Source: Lachnospiraceae bacterium
GTDB taxonomy: Bacteria > Bacillota > Clostridia > Lachnospirales > Lachnospiraceae
Length of the DNA: 64,000 nt
Assembly (NCBI GenBank): GCA_910575005.1
Contig: CAJTCL010000010.1
Coordinates: 97,544-161,543 of the forward strand
Direction: 5' to 3'
Part shown: positions 7,691 to 16,291 of the stretch, piece after piece
Layout of the letters: every line of letters starts with the position of its first letter
Numbering within the stretch: the stretch's first letter is position 1
The notes under the pieces: generated by a model
Told to the model about the DNA's origin: nothing
Database searches by the model: none
The model's input: only the letters and a program-made list of their open reading frames with translations
Program-made: the position numbers and the translations under genes

Positions 7691-8189
7691 ATGATTAAAT
7701 TTTTTAACAAATATTTATGAATTTATTTCGAGCTCCCTATATGATTCCAAGAATGAGATATTAGGCCAACCATCCAGAGAAATATTCCGAAAAGAAACGC
7801 TATGGGCTTGTTTGTCATGCTATTAAATTGATGAAATGGACAGGCCATATCGTTACTAAAGTATGTGGAGAAGAAAATCTTCCCTCAGAAGGTGGATTAT
7901 GTATCCTAATTATCAAGGAAATTTGATTCCTACAAAGTGTTTAATAGCTTTACATTAGGTAAAGTAACAACACAGGTACATTACTTAAAACCCCTTGCTG
8001 TACGAAGAGTATAAGAATTTAAAAACCATTGATATTGCTAAAATTGTTCAGGAAAGAATACGAAAAGAGATTCAGAGCTATAATTGTTCTGTAAAAAAAT
8101 TAAAATATTTGAGGAAAAGTAATAACCAACCAGCACATTGGGAATGTGAAATAATTTTTACATTCATATATGTTGTGAATTGGAGATGA
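7691..8189 (+). pseudogene. Decayed 1-acyl-glycerol-3-phosphate acyltransferase (plsC-like)
   Basis: No intact frame exists here, but pieces of a PlsC-type acyltransferase can be read in order across frameshifts and stops: KRYGLVCHAIKLMKW, then GEENLPSEGG, then a one-base-shifted MYPNYQGN where NHQGKFD (the acyl-acceptor motif) would be, then after a gap HYLKP and YEEYKNLKTIDIAKIVQER, the typical family C-terminus. The active-site His codes for Tyr, at least two frameshifts and several stops are present, and the middle is shortened. It sits between the LysM gene and dtd. Clearly a dead gene. Confidence 0.75.
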
Positions 8190-8250
8190 TTTTTACATTA
8201 GTATATTAGAGTCAATAGTAATAATTATTTATGTGAGAGGAACGAATATT

Positions 8251-8697
8251 ATGAAGTTTGTAATTCAGCGTGTAAGCCATGCAAGTGTAGAAGTTGAACA
8301 ACAGATTATTGGAAAGATTCAGAAAGGTTTTCTGGTTTTTATCGGTGTCAGTCAGGATGACACCAAAGAAACAGCAGATAAAATGATTCGTAAGCTAATA
8401 GGAATGCGGATCTTTGAAGATCAAAATGGCAAAACTAATTTGTCTCTGGAAGATGTCTGCGGTGAATTGTTGTTGATTTCACAATTTACATTGTATGCAG
8501 ATTGTAAAAAGGGAAATCGTCCTTCCTTTATTAAGGCTGGGAAACCTGATTTGGCAAAGGATTTATATGAATACATTATCTCAGAATGTCAAAAACAAGT
8601 ATCTGTCGTTCAATCAGGTTCTTTTGGAGCTGATATGAAAATTTCCCTTTTAAACGATGGACCATTTACCATAATTTTGGATTCAGCCGAGATTTAG
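8251..8697 (+). CDS. dtd: D-aminoacyl-tRNA deacylase
   Basis: A 148-residue DTD that hydrolyses D-aminoacyl-tRNAs (and Gly-tRNA-Ala), keeping D-amino acids out of translation. [16 protein letters not shown] opens the protein. The two active-site motifs are [17 protein letters not shown] near residue 78 and NDGPFT near 136. The ATG at 8251 gives the family-typical N-terminus and has GAGAGGA upstream; an in-frame GTG at 8233 is less likely. It is separated from upstream genes by the plsC remnant and seems to be monocistronic. Confidence 0.96.
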   Translation: MKFVIQRVSHASVEVEQQIIGKIQKGFLVFIGVSQDDTKETADKMIRKLIGMRIFEDQNGKTNLSLEDVCGELLLISQFTLYADCKKGNRPSFIKAGKPDLAKDLYEYIISECQKQVSVVQSGSFGADMKISLLNDGPFTIILDSAEI

Positions 8698-8946
8698 AGA
8701 ATTAATAAAAATGAACATTTTATTTTGTATCATAAAAATTTGATAAGTAAAGTTTTTATGGCATAGATTTGTTTCACATAACTAGTGGCTTATATTTCTA
8801 ATATGGATAAATCAGTTGGATTTTAGAAGTATTTAAAATAATCATTTCTGTAAAATAATCATATCCGCAAAGTGATTCATTGGTTTTTGGAATAAATTTT
8901 TTATAATAGATAGTCACACATAATAAATCTTATCATTTCATAGTTA

Positions 8947-9002
8947 GGATTTACTACTTGAATGTTGATAAAATCATAAGACTGAAATCTACTCAATATT
9001 TG
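8947..9002 (+). repeat. Diverged direct repeat, copy A
   Basis: Starts GGATTTACTACTTGAATG and contains TTGATAAAATCATAAGA. Copy B at 9382-9436 has GGATTTGCTGCTCAAATC and the identical TTGATAAAATCATAAGA core. Flanks also look related (an ATAGATA block before each). The two are about 435 bases apart. Confidence 0.6.
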
Positions 9003-9194
9003 AATCACTTTACAGATATGATTTATAAATGCATGAAAGAATGTTTTTGATATATAGATAATAGTTTTCAAAATAAAATCCATTGTAGGCACAGATGATT
9101 TGATTGGATAATAAAAACAACGCATTTATTTTAAAGATTTCATTGTTTTTTACATAATATTTATGGAATAGCAGTGATAAAAATGCGATCTAGG

Positions 9195-9222
9195 AGTTCG
9201 TGAAATGTAGATTTCACGAACT
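9195..9222. repeat. Perfect 12-bp hairpin
   Basis: AGTTCGTGAAAT, loop GTAG, then ATTTCACGAACT. It is followed at once by a second imperfect inverted repeat, GAAATAAAAT with ATTTTATT (about 9228-9256). Neither has a U-run that would make a clear terminator. Confidence 0.6.
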
Positions 9223-9381
9223 GGAGTGAAATAAAATGTTTTTAAGAGATTTTATTCCCTTCTGAATTTATATTTGATTATTTTTTGATTAGAATATTTA
9301 TTGATCTTCTAATAATCTTCTCATGCACTATAATATATAACCAAGGTTTTCTGAATAATTTTTTTATAGATAACCATACTT

Positions 9382-9436
9382 GGATTTGCTGCTCAAATCT
9401 TGATAAAATCATAAGATTTAAATTTATCAATTTTTG
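9382..9436 (+). repeat. Diverged direct repeat, copy B
   Basis: Second copy of the repeat described at 8947-9002; shares the TTGATAAAATCATAAGA core exactly and the outer sequence with scattered changes. Confidence 0.6.
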
Positions 9437-9532
9437 TTGTATATATGATATATTGTAATTTATTATATATACAAATTAAGGAAACAATTATTACTATATT
9501 ATTATAGAAATTTAAAGGAATTTCTAATTTTT

Positions 9533-9565
9533 AAACTTTTCCCATATATTAATAAGGAAAAGTTT
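9533..9565. repeat. 10-bp inverted repeat between two TATTATTATAGAAATTT blocks
   Basis: AAACTTTTCC and GGAAAAGTTT are separated by 13 bases. On either side (about 9497-9514 and 9571-9587) the sequence TATATTATTATAGAAATTT is repeated. A third related block (about 9624-9645) carries the ribosome-binding site of the recombinase. This arrangement could be a recombinase binding region. Confidence 0.5.
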
Positions 9566-9653
9566 TCGCTATATTATTATAGAAATTTTTATTCTATGAC
9601 TCATTTTATATCATATGACAAAATTATTATAAAAATTTAAAGGAGTTTCTGAT

Positions 9654-10724
9654 ATGGATTATGTTGAACAAATTAATATAGAAAACCAACGCAAATTACA
9701 ACTTTTATTACAACAACTTCCTAAATTTTGCAGTTATTTTTTTCGTTACCTGGAAACTCGCAATACTTCTTCCAGAACTAGATTGTCTTATGGATATGAT
9801 ATTCGACTTTTTTTTGAATTTATTCAGTCAAGTAACCCCATTTACCAAAAGATACCCATGCATGAGTTGCCAATAAAGGTATTAGATGAGATGAATCCAA
9901 TAGACATTGAGGAATACCTCTCTTATCTTTCCTACTATGAGAAAAAAGATGGACAAGCTGTTACCAATGGAGAAAAAGGCAAATCAAGAAAACTTTCTGC
10001 AATCCGTACAATGTATAACTACTATTTTAAGAAAGAATTTATCAAGACAAATGCCCCTTCTATGATCGAGACACCTAAGAAACACAAAGAAAATATTATT
10101 CGATTGGATAAAGATGAAGTTGCAGAATTAATTTTAGCTGTTGAAACAGGCAATTCTCTGTCAGCCAGACAGCTTTCAGCGCATAAAAAAACAAAATATC
10201 GGGATATTGCGATTTTAACACTATTGTTGGGAACTGGGATTCGAGTATCGGAATGTGTGGGATTGGATATTTCAGATATCAATTTTAAACATTATGGAAT
10301 GCGTGTTGTTCGAAAAGGCGGCAATGAGTCTATGGTTTATTTTGGAGAGGAAGTTGCTGAGGCGTTACTTGACTATATGGAATTGGAACGTCCATTAATG
10401 CAGGAAAAAGCGCTTCCTGAACAGGAAAACGCTCTCTTTCTCTCTCTTAAAAATAGCCGGCTCACCACCCGTGCAGTAGAAAAACTCGTGAAAAAGTATA
10501 CTGGTGCTGCAAATATTACTAAGAGAATTACGCCCCATAAGCTGCGCAGCACCTATGGAACCAATCTCTATCAGGAAACTGGCGATATCTATCTGGTAGC
10601 AGATGCATTGGGGCATAAAAGTGTAGAAACAACTCGCCGGCATTATGCGGCTATTGATGACGAACGCCGAAAATTGGCAGGTAAGTTTTCAGGAAGTATC
10701 TTTCGTGATGGCGGGAATGATTAA
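9654..10724 (+). CDS. Tyrosine recombinase/integrase (XerC/D-like)
   Basis: A 356-residue site-specific recombinase. An N-terminal core-binding domain (about 25-130) precedes the catalytic domain. All catalytic residues are present: Arg197 in GTGIRVSE, Lys221 in RKGGNE, His295 and Arg298 in PHKLRSTYG, His321 in GHKS and nucleophile Tyr331 in RRHYAAI. It is about 60 residues longer than XerC or XerD, with a longer N-terminus and an insert before the catalytic Arg. AAAGGAG precedes the ATG. It stands alone in repeat-rich AT-rich DNA without phage genes, so it may be a chromosomal Xer-type enzyme or the relic of a mobile element. Confidence 0.9.
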   Translation: MDYVEQINIENQRKLQLLLQQLPKFCSYFFRYLETRNTSSRTRLSYGYDIRLFFEFIQSSNPIYQKIPMHELPIKVLDEMNPIDIEEYLSYLSYYEKKDGQAVTNGEKGKSRKLSAIRTMYNYYFKKEFIKTNAPSMIETPKKHKENIIRLDKDEVAELILAVETGNSLSARQLSAHKKTKYRDIAILTLLLGTGIRVSECVGLDISDINFKHYGMRVVRKGGNESMVYFGEEVAEALLDYMELERPLMQEKALPEQENALFLSLKNSRLTTRAVEKLVKKYTGAANITKRITPHKLRSTYGTNLYQETGDIYLVADALGHKSVETTRRHYAAIDDERRKLAGKFSGSIFRDGGND

Positions 10725-10831
10725 GGAAGATAAACAGAAAATATTTTATTATTTTGCAGCCTGCTTTTCTTTTTATATACCTCAACAGAAGATACATTTT
10801 AAGTATATTGATGATACTGATTATCGCAAAA

Positions 10832-10862
10832 CAGACGCTTTGTAGAAACTACAAAGCGTCTG
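10832..10862 (-). terminator. Strong hairpin between convergent recombinase and HAD genes
   Basis: A perfect 14-bp stem CAGACGCTTTGTAG with an AAA loop. In the minus direction it is followed by TTTTGCG, so it most likely terminates the HAD-phosphatase transcript, and may act in both directions. Confidence 0.75.
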
Positions 10863-10890
10863 CCTCTCATCATTAAGCAGCTTTTGGCAT

Positions 10891-11694
10891 TTATATGTAC
10901 TTTTCCAGCACTGCCGCTACCCCATCTTCATTGTTTGTCAAGGTGATTTCATCGGCAACTTCCTTAAGTTCTTCACAGGCATTGCCCATAGCTACACCAA
11001 GCCCAGCAAATTTTACAGTGGATATATCGTTTTGGGCATCTCCAAATGCAATTACTTCCTCTGGCTTGATTTGCATCTGATCACAGAGTCTTGCAAGGGA
11101 GCTTCCTTTGCTGATTCCTTTCATATTACATTCCAGAAAAAACGATTCGGACATAGTAAAGGAATATTGTTCCTCAAAAGGCCTCCTAATCTCATCCATA
11201 ATAGACATTAAAATATCATTTGGTGCAGAAAGCAATACTTTCACCGGTGAAAAGTCTAGTGCTTCTGATAAACGGCCGACTTCTTTTACAGGCAGACCAT
11301 TGATACTTTTTTCATAATCAACTTTATAACCATTGATGTCTGGCACATAGAGATAAGAATCATCTGTGACCATAGGATTCACAGGAAATTTTTCAAAATG
11401 TTTTAATAATGTAATTGCCTGATCTACAGGAATCAATTTCTCATAGAGAAGCTGGTCTGTCTGTGCATCCATCACTCTTCCGCCGTTGTAGGCTATCAGC
11501 AGTCCATGATGAGAATCTAATTCCAGTTCATGGCTAAATTTTCTAAGTCCAACAATGGGACGTCCAGAAGCAAGTGCTAATATAATTCCCTGTTCCTGTG
11601 CTTTCTGTAAGACTACTTTAGTTCGTGATGAAATTTCTTTTTCATTATTTGTAAGTGTTCCATCAATATCAAGAACAATCATTTTATATGACAT
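10891..11694 (-). CDS. Cof-type HAD-superfamily phosphatase
   Basis: A 267-residue HAD hydrolase of the Cof/YbiV type (C2 cap). Motif I is VLDIDGTLTN near residue 6, motif II LASGRP near 42, a Lys in KGISKGSSL near 195 and motif IV AFGDAQND near 218. Such enzymes dephosphorylate sugar phosphates or cofactor phosphates such as FMN or PLP; the substrate cannot be told from sequence. I begin at the ATG at 11694, which has AGAGGA upstream. It lies in the same direction as the kinase-like gene 30 bases upstream. Confidence 0.9.
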   Translation of the reverse strand: MSYKMIVLDIDGTLTNNEKEISSRTKVVLQKAQEQGIILALASGRPIVGLRKFSHELELDSHHGLLIAYNGGRVMDAQTDQLLYEKLIPVDQAITLLKHFEKFPVNPMVTDDSYLYVPDINGYKVDYEKSINGLPVKEVGRLSEALDFSPVKVLLSAPNDILMSIMDEIRRPFEEQYSFTMSESFFLECNMKGISKGSSLARLCDQMQIKPEEVIAFGDAQNDISTVKFAGLGVAMGNACEELKEVADEITLTNNEDGVAAVLEKYI

Positions 11695-11724
11695 ATATAA
11701 CAATCCTCTGTATCATTTATTTTC

Positions 11725-12360
11725 TTATTGCTTGCGATTCTTTTTTCGGACATCCATATAGTTTAGAATCATCTCACAGCATCCTTCTAAACCAAGATGA
11801 CTGCTATCCAATGTCAAATGATAACTTCTGGAATCACCCCATTTTTTACTGGAATAATAATTATAATAACTAGCACGTTTTTTGTCCGTTTTGTGAATCA
11901 TATCAGACGCTTTATCATGGGACAGATTGAATGTTTTCATGATATGATCAATACGGAATTCCTTATCTGCATGGATAAAAACATTCAGACAATGTGGATG
12001 ATCTGACAATGCATAATCTGCACATCTTCCCACAATAATGCAAGATTCTTTATCTGCCAAATTTTTAATCGTCTCAAATTGTGCCAGAAACACTTTATGG
12101 TTTAGAGGCATATCCAAAAAAGGTGCAGATGTGTAGCCACTGACGGAATAGGTGTCCATAACCAGGGAATAGAGAAAACTATTGGTAGGTTTTTCATCAT
12201 GATTTTCAAATATCTCCCGACAAAGCCCACTTTCCGATGCTGCCATAGCCAATAATTCCTTATCATAACATTTTACATTTAAATTCTCTGAAAGCATCCT
12301 CCCGATATCTAAACCGCCACTTCCAAATTCCCTACCGATTGTAATTACAAATTTTTGCAT
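11725..12360 (-). CDS. Cytidylate-kinase-like family protein
   Basis: A 211-residue P-loop kinase-like protein. The Walker A motif is GREFGSGGLDIG (about 9-20), typical of the cytidylate-kinase-like family, followed by YDKELL and IIVGRCADYAL, where the CMP kinase core has its substrate loop, and an Arg/Lys-rich lid (HKTDKKRASYYNYY). Many Clostridia encode one or more of these beside the true Cmk. The real substrate is not known. It may be co-transcribed with the downstream HAD phosphatase. Confidence 0.85.
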   Translation of the reverse strand: MQKFVITIGREFGSGGLDIGRMLSENLNVKCYDKELLAMAASESGLCREIFENHDEKPTNSFLYSLVMDTYSVSGYTSAPFLDMPLNHKVFLAQFETIKNLADKESCIIVGRCADYALSDHPHCLNVFIHADKEFRIDHIMKTFNLSHDKASDMIHKTDKKRASYYNYYSSKKWGDSRSYHLTLDSSHLGLEGCCEMILNYMDVRKKNRKQ

Positions 12361-12414
12361 AAGAATACCACCTTTCTGTCAATAAATACAATGCAAATGT
12401 TTTAAATTTCAAGC

Positions 12415-12447
12415 CACAATTAAAGCGCTAATGGCATTTTAATTGTG
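12415..12447. repeat. 10-bp inverted repeat upstream of the kinase-like gene
   Basis: CACAATTAAA and TTTAATTGTG are separated by 13 bases, about 55 bases upstream of the start codon. It could be an operator or an mRNA leader hairpin. No other function is apparent in the rest of 12361-12533. Confidence 0.5.
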
Positions 12448-12533
12448 ACGCACATGCTGATTTTGCAATAATTACAAAGTCAAATGTCTGAAACACTAAC
12501 TCTCTATTAATTATAATACTTTTTTCTGAAAAA

Positions 12534-12665
12534 GTATACCTTAATATAGGCTGAATGGCCATAATGGGGTGCCTTGGGTATACCTTAATATAGGCCGAAT
12601 GGCCATAATGGGGTGCCTTGGGTATACCTTAATATAGGCCGAATGGCCATAATGGGGTGCTTTTT
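12534..12665. repeat. Three tandem copies of a 44-bp repeat
   Basis: Units start at 12534, 12578 and 12622, each exactly 44 bases and nearly identical (first copy has CTGAATGGCC, the others CCGAATGGCC). Each unit begins with GTATACC, making the palindrome GGTATACC at the junctions, and contains GGCCGAATGGCC. The array ends in GTGCTTTTTT next to the rluD stop. On the minus strand each unit reads TATACC...GGTATA, so each is bounded by a short inverted repeat. A diverged relative is at 59175-59239. Confidence 0.9.
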
Positions 12666-12674
12666 TGCTATAAC

Positions 12675-13604
12675 CTAAAGTGGTTTTCTCAGTAAATCTT
12701 CAAAATATTTTGGCAAAGGCGCCTCTAGTTCCAGATACTGATTAGTGACAGGATGGATAAATCCAATCACTGCCGCATGTAAAGTCTGTCCCTGCAAATT
12801 CCAGGAATTTTTTCCATTGCCATATATCATATCACCAAGCAGTGGATGACCTATACTTGCCATATGAACCCTAATTTGATGTGTTCTGCCTGTCTCCAGC
12901 TCAAACTCCATAAAAGTATGACTGCAAAATCGCTGCACTACTCGATAATGAGTAATTGCTATTTTCCCATTCGTCACATTGACAGCCATTTTTTTACGAT
13001 CAACTGGATGTCTGCCGATCGTTCCCTCAATTGTCCCAGTATCTTGTTTTACAACTCCCTTTACTATGCCAAGATAACGTCTAGTGACAGAATGTACTTT
13101 GATCTGTTCTGCAATTTTTATATGAGCATTGTCATTTTTACAGACAATCAATGCCCCTGTGGTGTCCATGTCAATTCGATGGACGATCCCAGGGCGTATC
13201 ACACCATTGATTCCAGAGAGGCTGTCTTTACAGTGATACATGACTGCATTTACTAATGTACCTGAATAATGTCCAACTGCCGGATGCACTACCATTCCTT
13301 TAGGCTTATTTACTACTAATATATCACCATCTTCATATAAAATGTCCAATGGAATAGGTTCTGGCAAAATCTCAATTTCCTCCGCTTTTGGCACACTGAC
13401 AGAGATAATATCTTTTACTTCTACACGATAATTGGATTTTCTAGGAACGTTATTGACTAATATCTGTTGATTTTTTATCAATTTTTGAAAAAAAGACCGC
13501 GACATATCTTGATAGATCAGAGATAAAATCTTGTCTAGCCGCTCTCCTGCTTGGTCTGACGAGACTTCAAATTCCTGTGTCTGTACTTCTGGGAAAGTTT
13601 GCAT
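12675..13604 (-). CDS. rluD: RluA/RluD-family 23S rRNA pseudouridine synthase
   Basis: A 309-residue pseudouridine synthase. An N-terminal S4 RNA-binding domain (AGERLDKILS..., about 18-80) is followed by the catalytic domain, with the active-site Asp in HRIDMDTTG. The ending RTHQIRVHMA and GHPLLGD is typical. I start at the ATG at 13604, which has GGAGG 5 bases upstream and follows the lspA TGA directly. A longer frame would overlap lspA by 35 bases. lspA-rluD is a classic pair in Firmicutes. The exact uridine targets are by analogy with RluD. Confidence 0.93.
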   Translation of the reverse strand: MQTFPEVQTQEFEVSSDQAGERLDKILSLIYQDMSRSFFQKLIKNQQILVNNVPRKSNYRVEVKDIISVSVPKAEEIEILPEPIPLDILYEDGDILVVNKPKGMVVHPAVGHYSGTLVNAVMYHCKDSLSGINGVIRPGIVHRIDMDTTGALIVCKNDNAHIKIAEQIKVHSVTRRYLGIVKGVVKQDTGTIEGTIGRHPVDRKKMAVNVTNGKIAITHYRVVQRFCSHTFMEFELETGRTHQIRVHMASIGHPLLGDMIYGNGKNSWNLQGQTLHAAVIGFIHPVTNQYLELEAPLPKYFEDLLRKPL

Positions 13605-13605
13605 C

Positions 13606-14136
13606 TCAACCTCCATGATCTTGCCGTTTCTTTTTACCAAACGAAATTAAGGCCTCCAAGTCATCTTCTTTATAATAGAAGAAAAACAATAAAATTAACA
13701 AAGCTGTACCACATGTAACATAGATGTCTGCCACATTAAAAATCGGAAAATGAATCAGCTCAAAATAGAAAAAATCGACCACATATCCCTGATATAACCG
13801 ATCAATCAAATTGCCCATTGCGCCTGCAGCTAAAAGAATTAACACAAGACGCGCCCAACGATACCTTTGTTCCATTGGTGATTTCCAGTAAACAGCCACG
13901 AGAAGTACCAGCATTAGAAAGGTTCCTGCCACAAATAAGTATCTCATTCCCTGCATCATTCCAAAAGCTGCGCCACGGTTTTCCAAGTAGTGAAGCTGAA
14001 ATACATTTTGTATTAAGATAATGGAGTGTCCATCTTTTAAATAAGCAGATGCCAGATATTTCGTAAACTGATCTAATAAGAGCAGAAGAATAACACCAAA
14101 AATTCCCAGCATACAGCTCCTTTTTTTTAAATTCAT
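13606..14136 (-). CDS. lspA: Lipoprotein signal peptidase (signal peptidase II)
   Basis: A 176-residue aspartic peptidase that removes signal peptides from prolipoproteins. Four membrane helices are visible. Conserved blocks are DQFTKYLA, NRGAAFG, GNLIDRLYQGYVVDFF and FNVADIYV; the two catalytic aspartates are in GNLIDR and NVADI. The C-terminal tail is basic. It is translationally coupled to rluD. Its substrates in this window include the DacA lipoprotein and the solute-binding lipoprotein. Confidence 0.96.
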   Translation of the reverse strand: MNLKKRSCMLGIFGVILLLLLDQFTKYLASAYLKDGHSIILIQNVFQLHYLENRGAAFGMMQGMRYLFVAGTFLMLVLLVAVYWKSPMEQRYRWARLVLILLAAGAMGNLIDRLYQGYVVDFFYFELIHFPIFNVADIYVTCGTALLILLFFFYYKEDDLEALISFGKKKRQDHGG

Positions 14137-14302
14137 AAATAACCTTCTTTCATTTAATTATATCAAATAGCTACTCCCTTATAAAATGGTGAGTAACGGC
14201 CAAGGCTGATTAATGTAAGCGGCCTCACTTCGTTCTATATCAGGATAAAATGTCAAAAGAGCTATTTCTATTACTCGTGCAAAAATTTCTCTTGTTATTA
14301 TG

Positions 14303-14395
14303 TAACTATTCGCAACTCTATGAAAATGGAGAGTTTCTTTTGAGGTGTGTGACTGCTCAACTGGTATTTCTATGGCATAAGGTTCTCAATAGTTA
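14303..14395 (+). mobile_element. Short element with terminal inverted repeats, copy 1
   Basis: Bounded by TAACTATTCGCAAC and GGTTCTCAATAGTTA, which are imperfect inverted repeats (TAACTATTNNNAAC). The last 56 bases (14341-14396) align without gaps to 19160-19215 at 43 of 56 positions, and the left end also matches copy 2. No coding capacity. It fits a MITE-like or intergenic palindromic element. The rest of 14137-14401 shows no gene. Confidence 0.55.
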
Positions 14396-14401
14396 TGTTT
14401 T

Positions 14402-15496
14402 TTAGCAGAGTATAGATCTAATTCCAGTCAAAATTTCTTCATCTGATAATTGTTTTGTAATATAGGATTCTCCAAGGGATTTCAGCAAAATAAACTTTAT
14501 TTTTCCAGATTCCATTTTTTTATCCAATTTGGTGGCTGCCAAAATTTCTTCCGCTGTGTAGGAAAAATCAGTCACAGTAATCGGAAGTTCATAGCTTTTT
14601 AGAATAGCCTTTAATTTTTCTAGTTCTTTTTTGGAAAGGCTTCCAAATTGATAAGAAATATATGCAGCACCTGCCATCCCCAATGCCACACATTCCCCAT
14701 GAAACAGTGTAAAATTAGACAATTTTTCAACAGCATGTCCAATCGTATGGCCAAAGTTTAATAGCGCACGTTCTCCCTGCTCTTTGGGATCACGTTCTAC
14801 AACATCACGTTTGATTTGACAGCTTAAATAAATCATTTCCTCCATAGTTTCGGGATCCTGTGCCATAATTTTATCGCTGTTTTCAAGAATATATTGTGTA
14901 TAGGAAGGATCTTTGATAAAACCATGTTTGATCAATTCGGCTGTACCAGCAGAAAATTGTCTCTGGGGAAGTGTATTTAGTACAGAAATATTCATATATA
15001 CCAACTTTGGCATATAAAATGCACCCACCATATTTTTATATTGTTGAAAATCTACACCTGTCTTACCGCCAATACTACTGTCAGTCTGTGCCAACAATGA
15101 GGTGGGAACCTGGATAAAATCAATCCCTCGCAGGTAAGTTGCTGCCGCAAATCCTGTGAGATCACCGACAACACCACCACCCAAAGCCACAAGAAGGTCT
15201 TTGCGATCAAATTGATTTTCAATTAAATGCTTGTATAGCAATCCCACAGTGTCTGTATTTTTGCTGTTCTCTCCCGCTTCAAAGACAAAAGTAGAAGTAA
15301 ACGAAAAGATTGGTGTCAGCAGCGTTTTAATCTGTTCCAAATATAGAGCAGCAACATTAGAATCTGAAATGATACATACTTTGTTTGCTCCATAGCCCAA
15401 TTCTTGCAATTTTTCTGGAAATAAATGAAAATCTTGTTGTATTTCTATCTGATAATGCGGTTTTCCCTGATAAGATACTGTGATTGTTTTTCCCAT
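14402..15496 (-). CDS. aroB: 3-dehydroquinate synthase
   Basis: A 364-residue shikimate-pathway enzyme that converts DAHP to 3-dehydroquinate using NAD and a divalent metal. The NAD-binding GGGVVGDLTGFAAATYLRG (about 105-123) and VPTSLLAQTDSSIGGKTGVD are canonical. Metal ligands appear in GTAELIKHG, NFGHTIGHAVE and FHGECVALGM. No other aro gene is near, so it has been joined to the ylmH-sepF block, separated from ylmH by 24 bases. Confidence 0.96.
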   Translation of the reverse strand: MGKTITVSYQGKPHYQIEIQQDFHLFPEKLQELGYGANKVCIISDSNVAALYLEQIKTLLTPIFSFTSTFVFEAGENSKNTDTVGLLYKHLIENQFDRKDLLVALGGGVVGDLTGFAAATYLRGIDFIQVPTSLLAQTDSSIGGKTGVDFQQYKNMVGAFYMPKLVYMNISVLNTLPQRQFSAGTAELIKHGFIKDPSYTQYILENSDKIMAQDPETMEEMIYLSCQIKRDVVERDPKEQGERALLNFGHTIGHAVEKLSNFTLFHGECVALGMAGAAYISYQFGSLSKKELEKLKAILKSYELPITVTDFSYTAEEILAATKLDKKMESGKIKFILLKSLGESYITKQLSDEEILTGIRSILC

Positions 15497-15520
15497 CTGT
15501 CTTTCCTTTCAAATTAATAG

Positions 15521-16282
15521 TTATATATACCTTTCATATCGTATTTTTAATCTGCCTTTTCGCGTCTCTCCCGAACATTCCAAAAAACGGAATCTTCCCA
15601 CAGAACGCACAGAAATTAATTCTCCTGGCTTACATTCTATGGTAGATTGAAGTGTTTCTCGATTGTCGAGAAACACTTTTCCGCCTTTAATCCATTGACT
15701 TGCCTGAGAACGGGAAATTTTGCATATACATGCAATCACGCTATCCAGACGATTGGAGGCAATAATACCATCTAATGTCTCCTTTTTAGGTTCAATATGT
15801 AATTCCTGTGGTTCAACGGATTCTATTTTTACCGTAGTATGACGAATGCGTGTCAGCTCTTCAGATAGATAAGCGGCAACTTTTTCCTGACAGAATAAAT
15901 AGATAGCCTCTTCATCCAATAGAATATCTCCTAGTCTGGAACGTTCTATACCAAGGTTCATTAAACTTCCCAACACGTCCCTATGTGTCAGTGTTTCTGC
16001 AAATTTTTTGTTGACTGGTGTAATCTTAAGACAGGCAATCGGATAATTCCAACCATAACAAAGAGCATCAGGTATAAATGCTATCATCTGACGCTCACTT
16101 AACTCATATCCTCCAGAGGTTTCATAAGCAGAATATAATTCAGCTATCCCCTGTTTAAATATATTTAATTCGTTTATATTTAGAAATTCACTGAATACGA
16201 CAATATTTTTCCGTTGTGCCTGTCGGGATAAATCAATAAATCGCTTTGCTAATAATGTCTCGTCTTTTGTCATGCCATTCAT
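15521..16282 (-). CDS. ylmH: YlmH family S4-domain RNA-binding protein
   Basis: A 253-residue protein with an alpha/beta N-terminal part and a C-terminal S4 domain (about 178-240: RLDSVIACICKISRSQAS, KGGKVFLDNR). B. subtilis YlmH, next to sepF and divIVA, has been linked to ribosome quality control of blocked 50S-peptidyl-tRNA complexes. The order yggS-sepF-ylmH here matches ylmE-sepF-ylmH, with ylmG and divIVA missing. Confidence 0.92.
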   Translation of the reverse strand: MNGMTKDETLLAKRFIDLSRQAQRKNIVVFSEFLNINELNIFKQGIAELYSAYETSGGYELSERQMIAFIPDALCYGWNYPIACLKITPVNKKFAETLTHRDVLGSLMNLGIERSRLGDILLDEEAIYLFCQEKVAAYLSEELTRIRHTTVKIESVEPQELHIEPKKETLDGIIASNRLDSVIACICKISRSQASQWIKGGKVFLDNRETLQSTIECKPGELISVRSVGRFRFLECSGETRKGRLKIRYERYI

Positions 16283-16291
16283 TCCTTAAAA

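Larger units (their letters stand above)
8698..9653. other. AT-rich gene-free region with diverged repeats and hairpins
   Basis: About 950 bases with no convincing gene. Short frames are AT-rich, lack ribosome-binding sites and match nothing I recognise. It contains a diverged direct repeat, two strong hairpins and repeated TATTATTATAGAAATTT blocks, the last of which runs into the ribosome-binding site of the recombinase gene. It looks like eroded mobile or regulatory DNA flanking the recombinase. Confidence 0.6.

Noticed and set aside
8901..9125. 74-codon minus-strand frame in the gene desert
   Set aside because: AT-rich, no ribosome-binding site, composition like random translation of AT-rich DNA, and overlaps a diverged repeat.
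12534..12665. CRISPR array
   Set aside because: The three 44-bp units are directly tandem with no spacers, and there are no cas genes nearby.
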